In this document: positions 7,565 through 16,911 of the stretch, piece by piece | Layout: each line of letters starts with the position of its first letter | How positions within the stretch are numbered: position 1 is the first letter of the stretch | Source: Pseudomonadota bacterium | Lineage (GTDB): Bacteria > Pseudomonadota > Gammaproteobacteria > Burkholderiales > Burkholderiaceae_C | NCBI GenBank assembly: GCA_018240325.1 | Contig: JAFEFZ010000255.1 | Span: forward strand, 1 to 58,077 | Direction of reading: 5' to 3' | DNA length: 58,077 nucleotides | The notes under the pieces: generated by a model | What the model saw: only the letters and a program-made list of their open reading frames with translations | The model's database searches: none | What the model was told of the DNA's origin: nothing | Position numbers and translations under genes: made by a program

Positions 7565-8841
7565 TGAGCCGCGCATCGCGGTTGCGCGCGGCCGCATGGG
7601 TGCTGGCTGCCCTGCTCGCGGCGCAGGCCCGGGGCGGCAGCCCTTCGGCCGACACCGAGCTGCTGCCGCCCGCGCATGAAGTGGCTGCGGCGCTGGCCGC
7701 CTCACCGCTGTGGCGCGCGGCCGACGAGGCGATCACCGCCGAGCAGGCGTCGCGCCGGCAGGTGCTGGCCGGGCCCTACGAGTGGCTCGGTACCGTGAAC
7801 GTCGGTCAGCGGCACTACCGCGATACCCTGCCGCGCAACGCCATCGAGTGGGAGGCGAGCCTGGAGCGGGCGCTGCGCCTGCCCGGCAAGCGCGACGCGG
7901 CCGACCGGCTGGGCGGCGCGCGCATCGAGCTGGCGCAGGCCCAGCGCAGCCTGACCTGGCGCGAGCAGGCGCGTGCCTTGCTCGAGCGCTACGGAACGTG
8001 GCTTCGGGAACGCGAGGCCGCACGGATCTGGGCCGAGCAGGCCGCCTTGTTGCAGGCGCAGGCTGCGGTGGTGGCCGAACGTCGGCGCCTGGGCGACGCC
8101 GCCCGCCTCGAGCAGGTGCAGGCGGAGGCTGCCGTCGCGCAGGCGCAGGGGCTGGCGGCGGGGGCAGACGCGCGCGCGCGCGCCGCCGGCGATGCGCTTG
8201 CGCGACAGTTCCCGACGCTGGCCTTCCCGCAACCCGCGCGGCTGCCCGATCCGCCGGCTGCGCCGGCCGAGGACGCCGACTGGATCGACGCGCAGCTGGC
8301 CGGGGCCCCGGAGCTGGCTTCGGCGCGGCAGGCCGTGCAGATCGCCGAGGAGCTGTTGCGCATCGAGGAGCTCGAACGGCGTCCCGATCCGACGGTCGGC
8401 TTGCGTGTGGGGCAGGCGCGCGACGCGAACGAGCAGTTCGTCGGCGTGGTGCTCAAGATCCCCTTCGCCGGCGAACACCGCGCGGCGGCCGTCAGCGTGG
8501 CCGCATCGCGCACCGCCGCGGCTGCGCTGCTCCACGACGCGGCCCAGCGGCGTGCGGCGATCGACGCCAGGCTGCGGCTGGACGAAGCCCGGATCGCCTA
8601 TGGCGGCTGGGAGCACGCGCAACTCGCGCTGGACAAGCTCGACCAGGCCGCGCAGGGGCTGGCACGCGGGTACCGGCTCGGCGAAGGCTCGCTGGCCGAG
8701 GTGCTGGCGGCCAGGCGGCTGGCCAATGAGCAGCGCGCCGCGGCCGCTGCTGCCGCCGCCGACGCCTGGGGCGCGCGTTGGCGGCTGATGCTCGAAGCGG
8801 GCCGGCTGTGGGCCTGCCCGGATCCGTGCCCGCGTCCTTGA
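7564..8841 (+). CDS. TolC-family outer membrane efflux protein
   Basis: A 425-residue outer-membrane channel component of the heavy-metal RND system. The GTG start at 7564 is preferred because GGAGGT is 6 nt upstream and a signal peptide follows at once (RLRAAAWVLAALLAAQARG). In-frame ATGs at 7504 and 7444 would add 20 or 40 residues of translated repeat before the signal peptide and probably spoil export. Two outer-membrane-efflux repeats are suggested by long Ala/Glu/Arg helices around residues 130-230 and 330-420. It is the last gene of the adaptor-permease-DUF3240-channel operon. The C-terminus (CPDPCPRP) is unusual in carrying two cysteines. Confidence 0.88.
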   Translation: MSRASRLRAAAWVLAALLAAQARGGSPSADTELLPPAHEVAAALAASPLWRAADEAITAEQASRRQVLAGPYEWLGTVNVGQRHYRDTLPRNAIEWEASLERALRLPGKRDAADRLGGARIELAQAQRSLTWREQARALLERYGTWLREREAARIWAEQAALLQAQAAVVAERRRLGDAARLEQVQAEAAVAQAQGLAAGADARARAAGDALARQFPTLAFPQPARLPDPPAAPAEDADWIDAQLAGAPELASARQAVQIAEELLRIEELERRPDPTVGLRVGQARDANEQFVGVVLKIPFAGEHRAAAVSVAASRTAAAALLHDAAQRRAAIDARLRLDEARIAYGGWEHAQLALDKLDQAAQGLARGYRLGEGSLAEVLAARRLANEQRAAAAAAAADAWGARWRLMLEAGRLWACPDPCPRP

Positions 8842-8919
8842 CGCATCGCCGGGCGCCGACGGCGCAAGGCACAGCGCCGATCGGCTTGCCGCACACCCGC
8901 CGCCCGGCTCCGGAAGCGT

Positions 8920-10959
8920 TCAGAAGCTGCGCGCGCCCCAGCCGAAATCGAGCACCTGCGCGATGTTGCTGTAGTCGTCGGTCCAGGTGCGCCCGCGCGG
9001 CGGCGGCAGCGGCCGTGCGGCCTCGGCGATCGGCGCCCGGTCGAGCACGCGGCGGTCGCGCGCCAGCAGGATCCAGTCCGACGCCGCACGGCTCGGGTCG
9101 TCCTCGCCGCCGCCGGGGTCGTCGATCCACGCGGCCTGCAGCGCGAGCTCGGCGGCGATGCCGGCGACCACGCCGCGCAGGTCGAGGTGGCTGTTGCTGA
9201 CGTGCAGCGCGATCACGCCGCCGGGCGCCAGCCGCGCCAGGTACAGCTGCACCGCCTCGCGGGTGAGCAGGTGCACCGGGATCGCATCGCCCGAGAAGGC
9301 ATCGACCGCGAGCACGTCGAAGCGCGCGCCGGCCTCGCGCTGCAGCAGCAGCCGGCCGTCGCCGACCGCGACCTCGACCGCCGCCGCCGAGTCGCCCAGG
9401 AAGCTGAACCAGCGGCGCGCCAGCGCGGGCACCGCCGGGTCGATCTCGTAGAAGCGCAGGCGGTCGCCCGGCTTGCCGTAGGCGGCGATCGTGCCCGCGC
9501 CCAGCCCGATCGCCCCGACCGCCACCGGCCGGTCGGCGAGCGCGCGCAGCAGCCGGCCGATGCCCGAGCCCTCGGCGTAGTAGCTGGTCGGCCGGCGGCG
9601 CCGGTCCTCGGCCAGGAACTGCTGGCCGTGCAGCACCCGGCCGTGCACCAGCACGCGCTCCAGCGCCTCGGGGTCGCCGGCGCCGTACTCGCGCACGCGC
9701 AGCACGCCGTAGAAGTTGCGCTCGATCGCCACCACCTCGCGCAGCGCGTCGTCCGCGCGCCAGGCGGCGGTCGCGGCGCAGCCCGCGAGCACCGCGGCCG
9801 CGGCCGTGCGCCAGCCCGGGCCCGCCGGCCAGCCGCGCCACAGCAGCGCGGCCGCGGCCAGCACCAGCCCGATCTCGAGCTCGAAATAGCCGCGCAGCAG
9901 CACCGGCGCCGCCAGCGCGACCACCGCGCCGCCGGCCGCGCCGCCGGCCGACACCGCGAGGTAGAAGCGCGTCAACCGCTGCGCCGCCGGCCGGCTGCGC
10001 GCCAGCTCGCCGTGGCAGAACATGCACAGCACGAACAGCGCCGCGAGGAACACGCCGATCGGCCAGGCGGTGGCCTTGATCCGGCGCTCGAGCAGCAGCA
10101 TCGCGCACAGCACCGCCAGCGCCGCCAGCGCCGCCGCACGCCAGGCGCGCGGCGCATACCAGCGGTCGGCGTCGAAGGCCAGCGTGAAGCTCAGCAGGTA
10201 GATCACCAGCGGCAGCACCCACATCATCGGGAACGACGGGATGTTCTGCGTCAGGTGGTTGGTGACGGCCAGCAGCAGCGCGCTGCCCAGCGCCGACAAC
10301 GCGAACCAGGCCGGCAGGCGCCGCCCGGCGCCGCTGCTGCCCCCTGCCGGGCCCGCCGCGCCCGGCGCGCGCACCGCGGCCGGCGGCGGCAGCCGCCGCC
10401 AGGCGACCTGCGCGAGCAGCAGCACGTACAGCGCGTAGCCCGCCGACCACAGCCAGGCCTGCAGCCGCGTGGGCACCCACGGCTCGATCAGCCACGGGTA
10501 GGCGAGCAGCGCCGCCAGCGACGCGGCGTTGGACAGCGCGAACAGCCGGTACGGGTTGCGCGCCGCCGGATCGCGCGCGATCCAGGCCTGCAGCAGCGGG
10601 CTGGTGGCGGCCAGCAGCGTGAACGGCAGGCCGACGGTGGCCACCAGCAGCAGCAGGATCTGCGCCGCCGGCGGCAGCGCCGAAGGCGCGGCCGCCGTGC
10701 GCGGCACGATCGGCAGCAGCGCCAGGCTGGCCAGCAGCAGCGCCGCGTGGCCCAGCCGCGCCGCGCGGCGGCCGTCGGCGCGCGCGAGCCCGTGTGCCAG
10801 CCCGTAGCCGAGCAGCAGCGCCGCCTGGAAGAACACCAGGCAGGTGGCCCAGACCGCGACGCTGCCGCCGAAGCCGGGCAGGATCAGCTTGGCGACGATC
10901 GGCTGGACCAGGAACAGCAGGAAGGCGCCGAGAAAGACGACCGCCGCGTTCAGCGCCAT
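8920..10959 (-). CDS. Membrane-fused spermidine-synthase-like protein
   Basis: A 679-residue protein with an N-terminal membrane half (about ten hydrophobic helices up to about residue 370) joined to a C-terminal Rossmann methyltransferase-like half of the spermidine synthase family. The latter has GLGAGT, YEIDP, GDGR and DAFSGDAIPVHL motifs from about residue 480. Such proteins are commonly labelled fused MFS/spermidine synthase; their substrate is generally unknown and polyamine synthesis should not be assumed. It converges on the efflux operon, with 78 bp between the stops and nothing obvious in them. The upstream neighbour on the same strand begins 46 bp away on the other side (universal stress protein). 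Confidence 0.88.
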   Translation of the reverse strand: MALNAAVVFLGAFLLFLVQPIVAKLILPGFGGSVAVWATCLVFFQAALLLGYGLAHGLARADGRRAARLGHAALLLASLALLPIVPRTAAAPSALPPAAQILLLLVATVGLPFTLLAATSPLLQAWIARDPAARNPYRLFALSNAASLAALLAYPWLIEPWVPTRLQAWLWSAGYALYVLLLAQVAWRRLPPPAAVRAPGAAGPAGGSSGAGRRLPAWFALSALGSALLLAVTNHLTQNIPSFPMMWVLPLVIYLLSFTLAFDADRWYAPRAWRAAALAALAVLCAMLLLERRIKATAWPIGVFLAALFVLCMFCHGELARSRPAAQRLTRFYLAVSAGGAAGGAVVALAAPVLLRGYFELEIGLVLAAAALLWRGWPAGPGWRTAAAAVLAGCAATAAWRADDALREVVAIERNFYGVLRVREYGAGDPEALERVLVHGRVLHGQQFLAEDRRRRPTSYYAEGSGIGRLLRALADRPVAVGAIGLGAGTIAAYGKPGDRLRFYEIDPAVPALARRWFSFLGDSAAAVEVAVGDGRLLLQREAGARFDVLAVDAFSGDAIPVHLLTREAVQLYLARLAPGGVIALHVSNSHLDLRGVVAGIAAELALQAAWIDDPGGGEDDPSRAASDWILLARDRRVLDRAPIAEAARPLPPPRGRTWTDDYSNIAQVLDFGWGARSF

Positions 10960-11005
10960 CCGGGCCCCACAGCAGGCATTGCCGCGGGCAGCGCGGCTGC
11001 GGCCG

Positions 11006-11467
11006 TCATGCGTCGGCCGTGTCGGCCTCCTCGGGCGGCGGCGGTGTGCGCACGACCATCACCGGCACCGGCGCGGCGTGCAGCACCTCGTGCGACACCG
11101 AGCCGAGCATCGCGCTGCGCAGCCGGCCCATGCCGCGCGCGCCCATCACCACCAGATCGCAGCCGAAGTTCTCGACGATGTCGATCAGCGTGTGCGCCGG
11201 GTCGCCGCGCGCGACCTCGATCTCGTGCTCGACGCCGGCGGCGCGCACCAGCGCACGCGCCGGCTCGAGCAGCTCCAGCCCGGCCTCGGCGGCGATCTGC
11301 TCGATCACCTCGGGGTCGTGCGCGAGCAGCAGCTCGTACAGCGTCGCCGGCTCCTGCACGTTGGCCAGCACCAGGCTGGCGCGCAGGCCTGCGCCGACCA
11401 GCCGCAGTGCCTCGCGCACCGCCTCCATCGCCGCCGCCGAGCCGTCCACCGCCACCAGGACCTTCAT
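11006..11467 (-). CDS. Universal stress protein (UspA family)
   Basis: A 153-residue cytoplasmic Usp-domain protein. The N-terminal VLVAVDGSAAA strand-loop and the ATP-binding motif G-x2-G-x9-G-S (GARGMGRLRSAMLGS, about residues 113-127) are intact, so it belongs to the ATP-binding subgroup. The start at 11467 is set by GGAGG 6 nt upstream; longer upstream frames are low-complexity shadows. It lies just upstream of the spermidine-synthase-like gene on the same strand (46 bp) and is divergent from the CoA-ligase/acetyltransferase gene. Usp/acyl-CoA-ligase neighbours are common in stress and acetylation loci, but a link here is only suggestive. Confidence 0.95.
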   Translation of the reverse strand: MKVLVAVDGSAAAMEAVREALRLVGAGLRASLVLANVQEPATLYELLLAHDPEVIEQIAAEAGLELLEPARALVRAAGVEHEIEVARGDPAHTLIDIVENFGCDLVVMGARGMGRLRSAMLGSVSHEVLHAAPVPVMVVRTPPPPEEADTADA

Positions 11468-11559
11468 CGTCCGCCTCCGATCTGCCGCACCGGCCGCGAG
11501 TGTGACACCCCGCGCGGCCGGCTTTGGCCTCATCATCGCATCCCGGCGCCGGCCTGTGG

Positions 11560-11628
11560 CGCCGCCCGACGCACGGTCCGGCACGCCGCCCTGCACACCA
11601 CCCCACGCGCCACCCTGCACGCCGCCCG
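11560..11628. repeat. C-rich low-complexity stretch before the CoA-ligase/GNAT gene
   Basis: The spacer consists of degenerate CACGCCGCCCTGCAC and CCACCCTGCACGCC units; GCACGCCGCCC occurs at 11580-11590 and again at the ATG. No Shine-Dalgarno is seen in it, so how the gene at 11629 starts translation is unclear. Confidence 0.6.
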
Positions 11629-14295
11629 ATGAGCACCCGCAACCTCGACCCGATGCTCGCCCCTGCCTCGGTCGCGGTCGTCGGCGCATCGCCGAACCCC
11701 GAGCGCCTGGGTGCGCTGGTCTGGCGCGCGCTGCGCGCCGCCGGCTTCGGCGGGCCGCTGTATCCGGTCAACCCGCACCACGGCCGGCTCGACGAGCACA
11801 GCGTGTACGCGTCGATCGACGCGCTGCCGCAGGCACCGGACCTGGCGCTGGTGTGCACGCCGCCCGAGACGGTGCCCGGCCTGGTCGCGCGGCTGGGCGC
11901 GCGCGGCACGCGCGCGGTGGTCGTGTTCGGCGGCGGCTTCTCGGCCGACCAGCGCCAGGCGATGCTCGACGCGGCGCGGCCGCACCTGTTGCGCGTGCTC
12001 GGGCCCGAATCGGCCGGGCTGCTCGCGCCGCACCTGGGGCTGAACGCGAGCCTGCTGCCGGGCGGGGTCGAAGCGGGCGAACTCGCCTTCGTGTCGCAGT
12101 CCAACGCGCTCGCCGGCGTGATGCTCGACTGGGCGCGCGCGCGCGGCATCGGCTTCTCGCAGGTGGTGACGCTGGGCGAGCACGCCGACGTCGATGCCGG
12201 CGACCTGCTCGACCTGCTCGCCAGCGATGCGCGCACGCGCTCGATCCTGCTGTACCTGGAGACGGTGGTGTCGCCGCGCAAGTTCCTGTCGGCCGCGCGG
12301 GCCGCGGCGCGCAACAAGCCGGTGATCGTGGTGCGCGCCGGCGCGGCGGCCGACCCTGCGGCCGACCGCGTCTACGGCGCCGCCTTCGCGCGCGCCGGCA
12401 TGCTGCGGGTCGACAGCCTGCAGCAGATGTTCATCGCCGCCGAGACGCTGGCGCGCTTCGGCGCGAACCGCAGCGACACGCTGGCCGTGCTGTGCAACAG
12501 CGCCGGCGGCGCCGCGCTGGCCGACGACGCGGCCGCGCGCGCCGGCGTGCCGCTGGCGGCGCTGGCCGACCCGACGCTGGCGGCGCTGCGGCCGCTGCTG
12601 GCGCTGGCGCCGCAGCCCGGCGCCGCGCTGGTGCTCGACGACCGCGCACCCGCCGATGTCCAGGTGCAGGCGCTGCGGCTGCTGGCGGACGACCCGGCGC
12701 GCGCGGCGCTGCTGCTGATCCACGGGCCGCATCCGGCGGTGTCGAGCGCGCAGCTGGCGCGCGCGCTGCTGCCGCTGGCCACGCAGCCGCAGCCGCGGCT
12801 GCTGAGCTGCTGGCTCGGCGACGCCACGGTCGGCGAAGCCCGGCGCGTGTGCCGCGAGGCGGGCGTCGCGCACTACGCCAGCCCCGAGGAGGCCGTCGGC
12901 GCCTTCGGCATGCTGCTGGACTACCGGCGCAACCAGGCCCAGCTGCTGCAGGTGCCGCCCAACCGCAGCCCCGATGTGCCGGCCGACGCGGCCGTGGCGC
13001 GCGCGCTGGTGCAACAGGTGCTCGGCAGCGGCCGCAGCGTGCTCGACCCGATCGAGGCGCGCACGCTGCTGGCACCCTACGGCATCAAGGTCGCGGCCCA
13101 CCTGCAGGTCGGGCTCGAGCCCTATGCCGCGGCCGCCGCCGCCGAGCGCGTCGGATTCCCGGTCGCGCTGCGGCTGCTGGTGCCCGACGGCGAAGCGGCA
13201 GGGCCCGACACGCTGCGCTTCGACCTGCGCAGCGCGGTGCAGGTGCGCGATGCGGCGCGGCAGATGCTGCTGCGCCGGCAGCGCCGGCATCCGCAGCAGG
13301 CGCCGCTGGACTTCGTGGTGCAGCACCTGCCGCCGCAGCTGCACACGCGCGCGCTGCTGGTGGGCACGCGCATCGACCCGGTGTTCGGGCCGGTGATCCT
13401 GCTGGGCCACGGCGGCAAGTCGCTGGAGGGCGCCACGTCGCTGGCAGCGGCGCTGCCGCCGCTGAACGTGCCGCTGGCGCGCGTGCTGCTGCGCCGCAGC
13501 GGCGCGGCCGCGCTGCTCGCCGCGCAGGGCGAGGTGCCGGCGGCCGACGAGGCCGCGCTGCTGCACGTGCTGGTGGCGGTGTCGCAGCTGCTGATCGACG
13601 TGTCGGCACTGGAGGCGCTCGATCTGCATCCGCTGCACGTCGGCCCGGGCGGCGCGGTAGTGTTGCAGGCGACGCTGCGGCTGAGCGTGAGCGCGCCGGC
13701 CGGCGCGCTGAACTTCGCGATCAAGCCCTATCCGGCGCACCTGGTCGAGACGCTGCAGTGGCAGGGCCACACCGTGACGGTGCGGCCGATCCGGCCCGAG
13801 GACGAGGAGCAGCACATGGCCTTCCTGGCCGCGCTGTCGCCCGAGGACATCCGCATGCGCGTGTTCTACACGCGCCGCGGCATCGAGCGCAGCGAGCTGG
13901 TGCGGCTGACGCAGATCGACTACGCGCGCGAGATCGCGCTGGTCGCGGTGGAAGGCGACGGCGCGGGCGGCGAGCGCACGCTCGGCGTGGTGCGCGCGAT
14001 CGCCGCGCCCGACCAGGCCAGCGCCGAGTTCGGCATCGTCGTGCGCTCCGACCTGAAGGGCCGGCGCCTAGGCGAACTGCTGATGCGCCACCTGATCGAC
14101 GCGCAGCGCCGGCAGGGCACGGCGATGCTGGTGGCCACCGTGCTGGCCGAGAACCGGCGCATGCTCGATCTGGCGCAGCGCCTGGGCTTCAGCGATCGCG
14201 CCCATCCCGACGGCGACGGCACGCGGCTGCTCGAGCTGCCGCTGCAGGAGCGCCGGGCGCCCGACAGCACCGCGCCGCCGCCGGCCGCCGGATGA
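11629..14295 (+). CDS. Acetate-CoA-ligase (ADP-forming)-like / GNAT acetyltransferase fusion
   Basis: An 888-residue multidomain protein like the Pat/PatZ protein-lysine acetyltransferases. In order: a CoA-binding Rossmann domain (VAVVGASPNPERLG, about residues 13-130), a succinyl-CoA-ligase-like domain (VSQSNALAGVMLDWARA, about 155-300), an ATP-grasp domain (about 480-710), and a C-terminal GNAT domain (VRPIRPEDE to about 880, with RSDLKGRRLGELLM as the acetyl-CoA loop). Family members acetylate acyl-CoA synthetases and so set acetate metabolism; ligase activity is often lost. The ATG at 11629 fits the domain start but lacks a ribosome site, so the start is uncertain. It converges on clsB with a 19-bp gap. 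Confidence 0.88.
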   Translation: MSTRNLDPMLAPASVAVVGASPNPERLGALVWRALRAAGFGGPLYPVNPHHGRLDEHSVYASIDALPQAPDLALVCTPPETVPGLVARLGARGTRAVVVFGGGFSADQRQAMLDAARPHLLRVLGPESAGLLAPHLGLNASLLPGGVEAGELAFVSQSNALAGVMLDWARARGIGFSQVVTLGEHADVDAGDLLDLLASDARTRSILLYLETVVSPRKFLSAARAAARNKPVIVVRAGAAADPAADRVYGAAFARAGMLRVDSLQQMFIAAETLARFGANRSDTLAVLCNSAGGAALADDAAARAGVPLAALADPTLAALRPLLALAPQPGAALVLDDRAPADVQVQALRLLADDPARAALLLIHGPHPAVSSAQLARALLPLATQPQPRLLSCWLGDATVGEARRVCREAGVAHYASPEEAVGAFGMLLDYRRNQAQLLQVPPNRSPDVPADAAVARALVQQVLGSGRSVLDPIEARTLLAPYGIKVAAHLQVGLEPYAAAAAAERVGFPVALRLLVPDGEAAGPDTLRFDLRSAVQVRDAARQMLLRRQRRHPQQAPLDFVVQHLPPQLHTRALLVGTRIDPVFGPVILLGHGGKSLEGATSLAAALPPLNVPLARVLLRRSGAAALLAAQGEVPAADEAALLHVLVAVSQLLIDVSALEALDLHPLHVGPGGAVVLQATLRLSVSAPAGALNFAIKPYPAHLVETLQWQGHTVTVRPIRPEDEEQHMAFLAALSPEDIRMRVFYTRRGIERSELVRLTQIDYAREIALVAVEGDGAGGERTLGVVRAIAAPDQASAEFGIVVRSDLKGRRLGELLMRHLIDAQRRQGTAMLVATVLAENRRMLDLAQRLGFSDRAHPDGDGTRLLELPLQERRAPDSTAPPPAAG

Positions 14296-14314
14296 GCCGG
14301 GCGGCTGCGGCCCG

Positions 14315-15595
14315 TCAATAGCGGCCGGTGATGCCGGCCACGCGCAGGTACAGGTTCGCGCACCAGGCGACGAAGCCGCGCGACAGCCAGCGGCGCCAGC
14401 CGCGCCGCAGCGGCGGCGCCTTGACTTCGTGCGACGCGGCCAGGGCCGCGTCGAAGCGCTGCGCCAGCTTGTCGGCAAAGGCGGCGTCGCGCACCACGGC
14501 GTTGGCCTCGAGGTTCAGCAGCAGCGACAGCGGGTCGATGTTCGAGCTGCCGACGGTCGCCCAGTCGGCATCGACCACCGCGACCTTGGCGTGCAGGAAG
14601 GCCGGCGTGTACTCGAAGATGCGCACGCCCCCGCCCAGCAGTTCGCCGTAGAGCACGCGCGCGGCCAGCGCCGCGACGCGGTAGTCCACCTTGCCTTGCA
14701 GCAGCAGCCGCACCGCCAGGCCGCGCCGTGCGGCGCCGAGCAGCGCGCGGCGGAAGTCGCGCCCCGGGTAGAAGTACGGGCAGGCGATGTCCACGCGCGC
14801 CTGCGCCGCGGCGATCGCCGCGATGTAGCTGCGCTCGATCGCGCGCCGCTGGCGCAGGTTGTCGCGCACCACGAAGGCCACCTGCACCGGCAGCAGCGGC
14901 GCCCCCGGCGCCGGCAAGCGCTCGGACAGCCGCAGCTCGCGCAGCAGCGCCTGGGCGCGCTGAAACGGCCGATCCTCCTGCGCCAGGCCGCGCAGCTCGA
15001 AGCGCCAGTCGTGCACCAGGTGCGCGCGCAGGCTGAGCGCGCGCGCCACGTGCTGCACGCGTGCGACCACCGGGCCGCGCAACTCGACCGCGAAATCCAG
15101 CCGCGGCTCGTCGGTGCGGCCGTGGTTCAGGTCGAGGCGGTCGTCGATGATGTTGATGCCGCCGACGTAGGCGACCTCGGCATCGACGACGCACAGCTTG
15201 TGGTGCAGCCGGCGCAGCTGGGCCGGCTGCAGCCAGGCGGTCCAGCGGTCCAGCGGCCGGAACACGTCGAACTCCAGGTTCGGCGCGTCGAGCCAGCGGC
15301 GCAGCGTGGACATCGCCGCCTTCGAGCCGAAGCCGTCGACCAGCACGTGCACGTGCACGCCGCGCGCCGCCGCATCGAGCAGCGCGTCGGCGACCGCACG
15401 GCCGGCATCGTCGTCGTGGAACAGGTAGGTGGCCAGCCACAGCTGCGCGTGCGCCTGCGCGATCGCGTCGCGCATCGCCGGGAACAGCTCGTCGCCGCCC
15501 TGCAGCAGCCGCACGCGGTTGCCGCCGCTGAACACGGGCGCCGGCGGCAGCGGGCCGGCACCGTTGGCGGCTCCCTCTGCGGGAAGCCCCACCAT
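14315..15595 (-). CDS. clsB: Cardiolipin synthase B (phospholipase D family)
   Basis: A 426-residue PLD-superfamily enzyme. Two HKD motifs are present: H131-x-K-x4-D138 followed by GGINI, and H335-AKVAVVD followed by GSSNID. The length and motif spacing match ClsB, which makes cardiolipin from phosphatidylglycerol (with phosphatidylethanolamine in some species) at the inner membrane. A C-terminal basic, aromatic stretch (RRWLSRGFVAWCANLYL) probably binds membrane. It is the last gene of nudB-EEP-clsB; the EEP stop lies 2 nt before this ATG, so translation is likely coupled. The EEP-clsB pairing parallels E. coli ybhP-clsB. Confidence 0.92.
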   Translation of the reverse strand: MVGLPAEGAANGAGPLPPAPVFSGGNRVRLLQGGDELFPAMRDAIAQAHAQLWLATYLFHDDDAGRAVADALLDAAARGVHVHVLVDGFGSKAAMSTLRRWLDAPNLEFDVFRPLDRWTAWLQPAQLRRLHHKLCVVDAEVAYVGGINIIDDRLDLNHGRTDEPRLDFAVELRGPVVARVQHVARALSLRAHLVHDWRFELRGLAQEDRPFQRAQALLRELRLSERLPAPGAPLLPVQVAFVVRDNLRQRRAIERSYIAAIAAAQARVDIACPYFYPGRDFRRALLGAARRGLAVRLLLQGKVDYRVAALAARVLYGELLGGGVRIFEYTPAFLHAKVAVVDADWATVGSSNIDPLSLLLNLEANAVVRDAAFADKLAQRFDAALAASHEVKAPPLRRGWRRWLSRGFVAWCANLYLRVAGITGRY

Positions 15596-15597
15596 CG

Positions 15598-16404
15598 TCA
15601 GGCGAGCGCCAGCTCTGCCATCAGCGGCAGATGATCCGACATGCGCGACCAGGCGCTGCCGCGCGGCACCGCGGTGGCGCGGCAGCTCAGGCCGCGCGTG
15701 TAGATGCGGTCGAGCGCGAACACCGGCACGCGCGACGGAAAGGTCAGCCGCTGCGACGGCCTGCCGGCCGGGGCATTGGCGCGGTGCAGGCCCAGCGCGT
15801 GCATCGGGCCGTCGAGGCGCTCGCTCCAGTCGTTGAAGTCGCCGGCGACGATCACCCGGTCGCCGGGCGGCACCTCGGCGGCGAGGAATTCGGCCAGCCG
15901 CTGCACCTGGCGCAACCGGCTGCGGTGCGCGAGCCCGAAGTGCACGACGATCGCGTGCACCGTGCTGCCGTTCCAGCGCACCGGCACGTGCAGCAGGCCG
16001 CGCTGCTCGAAGCGGTGGTCGCTGACGTCCTGATGGCCGACGTCGCCGATCGGCCAGCGCGACAGCAGCGCGTTGCCGTGCTCGCCGTGGCGCGTGACCG
16101 CATTGGTGCGGTAGGCGACGCCGTAGCCTTCGGGCGCGAGGAAGTCGGCCTGGCCGCCTTCGGGCCAGCCCAGCCAGGTCTGGTCGAAGTAGCGCGCTTC
16201 GCGCGTATGGCGCAGCCGCACCTCCTGCAGGAACACCAGGTCGGCGCCCAGCGTCTTGATGCCCAACCCGAGGTTGTGGATCTCGAGCCGCCGCGCCGGG
16301 CCGAGCCCGCGCACGCCCTTGTGGATGTTGTAGGTGGCCACCAGCAGCGTGTCGGCGCGGTGCTCGGGCGTCGTGCCGAAGCCCGGCGAGGCGCGGCGGT
16401 TCAC
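15598..16404 (-). CDS. Endonuclease/exonuclease/phosphatase (EEP) family protein, YbhP-like
   Basis: A 268-residue EEP-fold metal-dependent phosphoesterase. Visible motifs are ATYNIHKG (first Asn), FLQEVR (catalytic Glu), VAGDFNDW (Asp/Asn) and MSDHLPL (Asp-His). The GTG start at 16404 overlaps the nudB stop (GTGA), which fixes the start and implies coupling. The gene is between nudB and clsB. Its substrate is unknown; family members act on nucleic acid or phospho-lipid head groups, and the constant pairing with clsB favours a lipid-related role (inference). Confidence 0.88.
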   Translation of the reverse strand: MNRRASPGFGTTPEHRADTLLVATYNIHKGVRGLGPARRLEIHNLGLGIKTLGADLVFLQEVRLRHTREARYFDQTWLGWPEGGQADFLAPEGYGVAYRTNAVTRHGEHGNALLSRWPIGDVGHQDVSDHRFEQRGLLHVPVRWNGSTVHAIVVHFGLAHRSRLRQVQRLAEFLAAEVPPGDRVIVAGDFNDWSERLDGPMHALGLHRANAPAGRPSQRLTFPSRVPVFALDRIYTRGLSCRATAVPRGSAWSRMSDHLPLMAELALA

Positions 16405-16889
16405 GATGCGGCTCCTGCCTCGAAGCGCGGCAGCTGCAGGATCGCCTCGGCGTTGCTCGGCGAGAAGCAGCGGTCGGCCGCTTCGCGCCACGGCCACCAG
16501 CCGAAGCGCAGGTGCTCGCGCGGATTCAGCCGCACCGGCGTGCCCGCCGGCACGCTGAGCCCGTACACGTGCTCGGTGTTGTGCGTGACCCCGGGAGCGT
16601 AGCGGTGGCGCCAGACCGGATAGATCTCGTAGACGTTGCGCAGCCCCCAGTCCACGAGCGCCGTGCGCGGCACCGCGCCGCTGCCGATGACGATGCCGGT
16701 TTCCTCGGCGACTTCGCGCACGCAGGTGTCGGCCAGCGCCTCGCCGGCGCCGTTCTTCGATCCGGTGACGCTCTGCCAGAAGCCGGGGTGGTCGGCGCGC
16801 TCGATCAGCAGCACATCGAGCGCGGGCGTGTGCACGACCACGAGCACCGACTCGGGGATCTTCGGGGGGCGCGGCGGGGTCTGCGACAT
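16401..16889 (-). CDS. nudB: Dihydroneopterin triphosphate diphosphatase (Nudix)
   Basis: A 162-residue Nudix hydrolase matching NudB, which removes pyrophosphate from dihydroneopterin triphosphate in folate synthesis. The Nudix box core is E-x7-REVAEETGI, preceded by GSKNGAG; the first Gly is one residue further away than in the textbook spacing, as often seen in this group. Other family features are the early SVLVVVHTP strand and HLRFGWWPWREA near the end. It starts the nudB-EEP-clsB operon. The ATG has no Shine-Dalgarno, but TATGCT lies exactly 6 nt upstream, suggesting a leaderless message. In related Burkholderiales I recall nudB directly after aspS; here they are 9 kb apart and opposed. 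Confidence 0.92.
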   Translation of the reverse strand: MSQTPPRPPKIPESVLVVVHTPALDVLLIERADHPGFWQSVTGSKNGAGEALADTCVREVAEETGIVIGSGAVPRTALVDWGLRNVYEIYPVWRHRYAPGVTHNTEHVYGLSVPAGTPVRLNPREHLRFGWWPWREAADRCFSPSNAEAILQLPRFEAGAAS

Positions 16890-16901
16890 GGTGCCAGCAT
16901 A
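16890..16901 (-). promoter_or_regulatory. Putative leaderless promoter -10 (TATGCT) for nudB
   Basis: TATGCT (16901-16896, minus strand) then GGCACC then ATG. A start site 7 nt past the box would be the A of the start codon. No Shine-Dalgarno is present. No clear -35 is seen. Confidence 0.4.
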
Positions 16902-16911
16902 GCGCGGCGCC

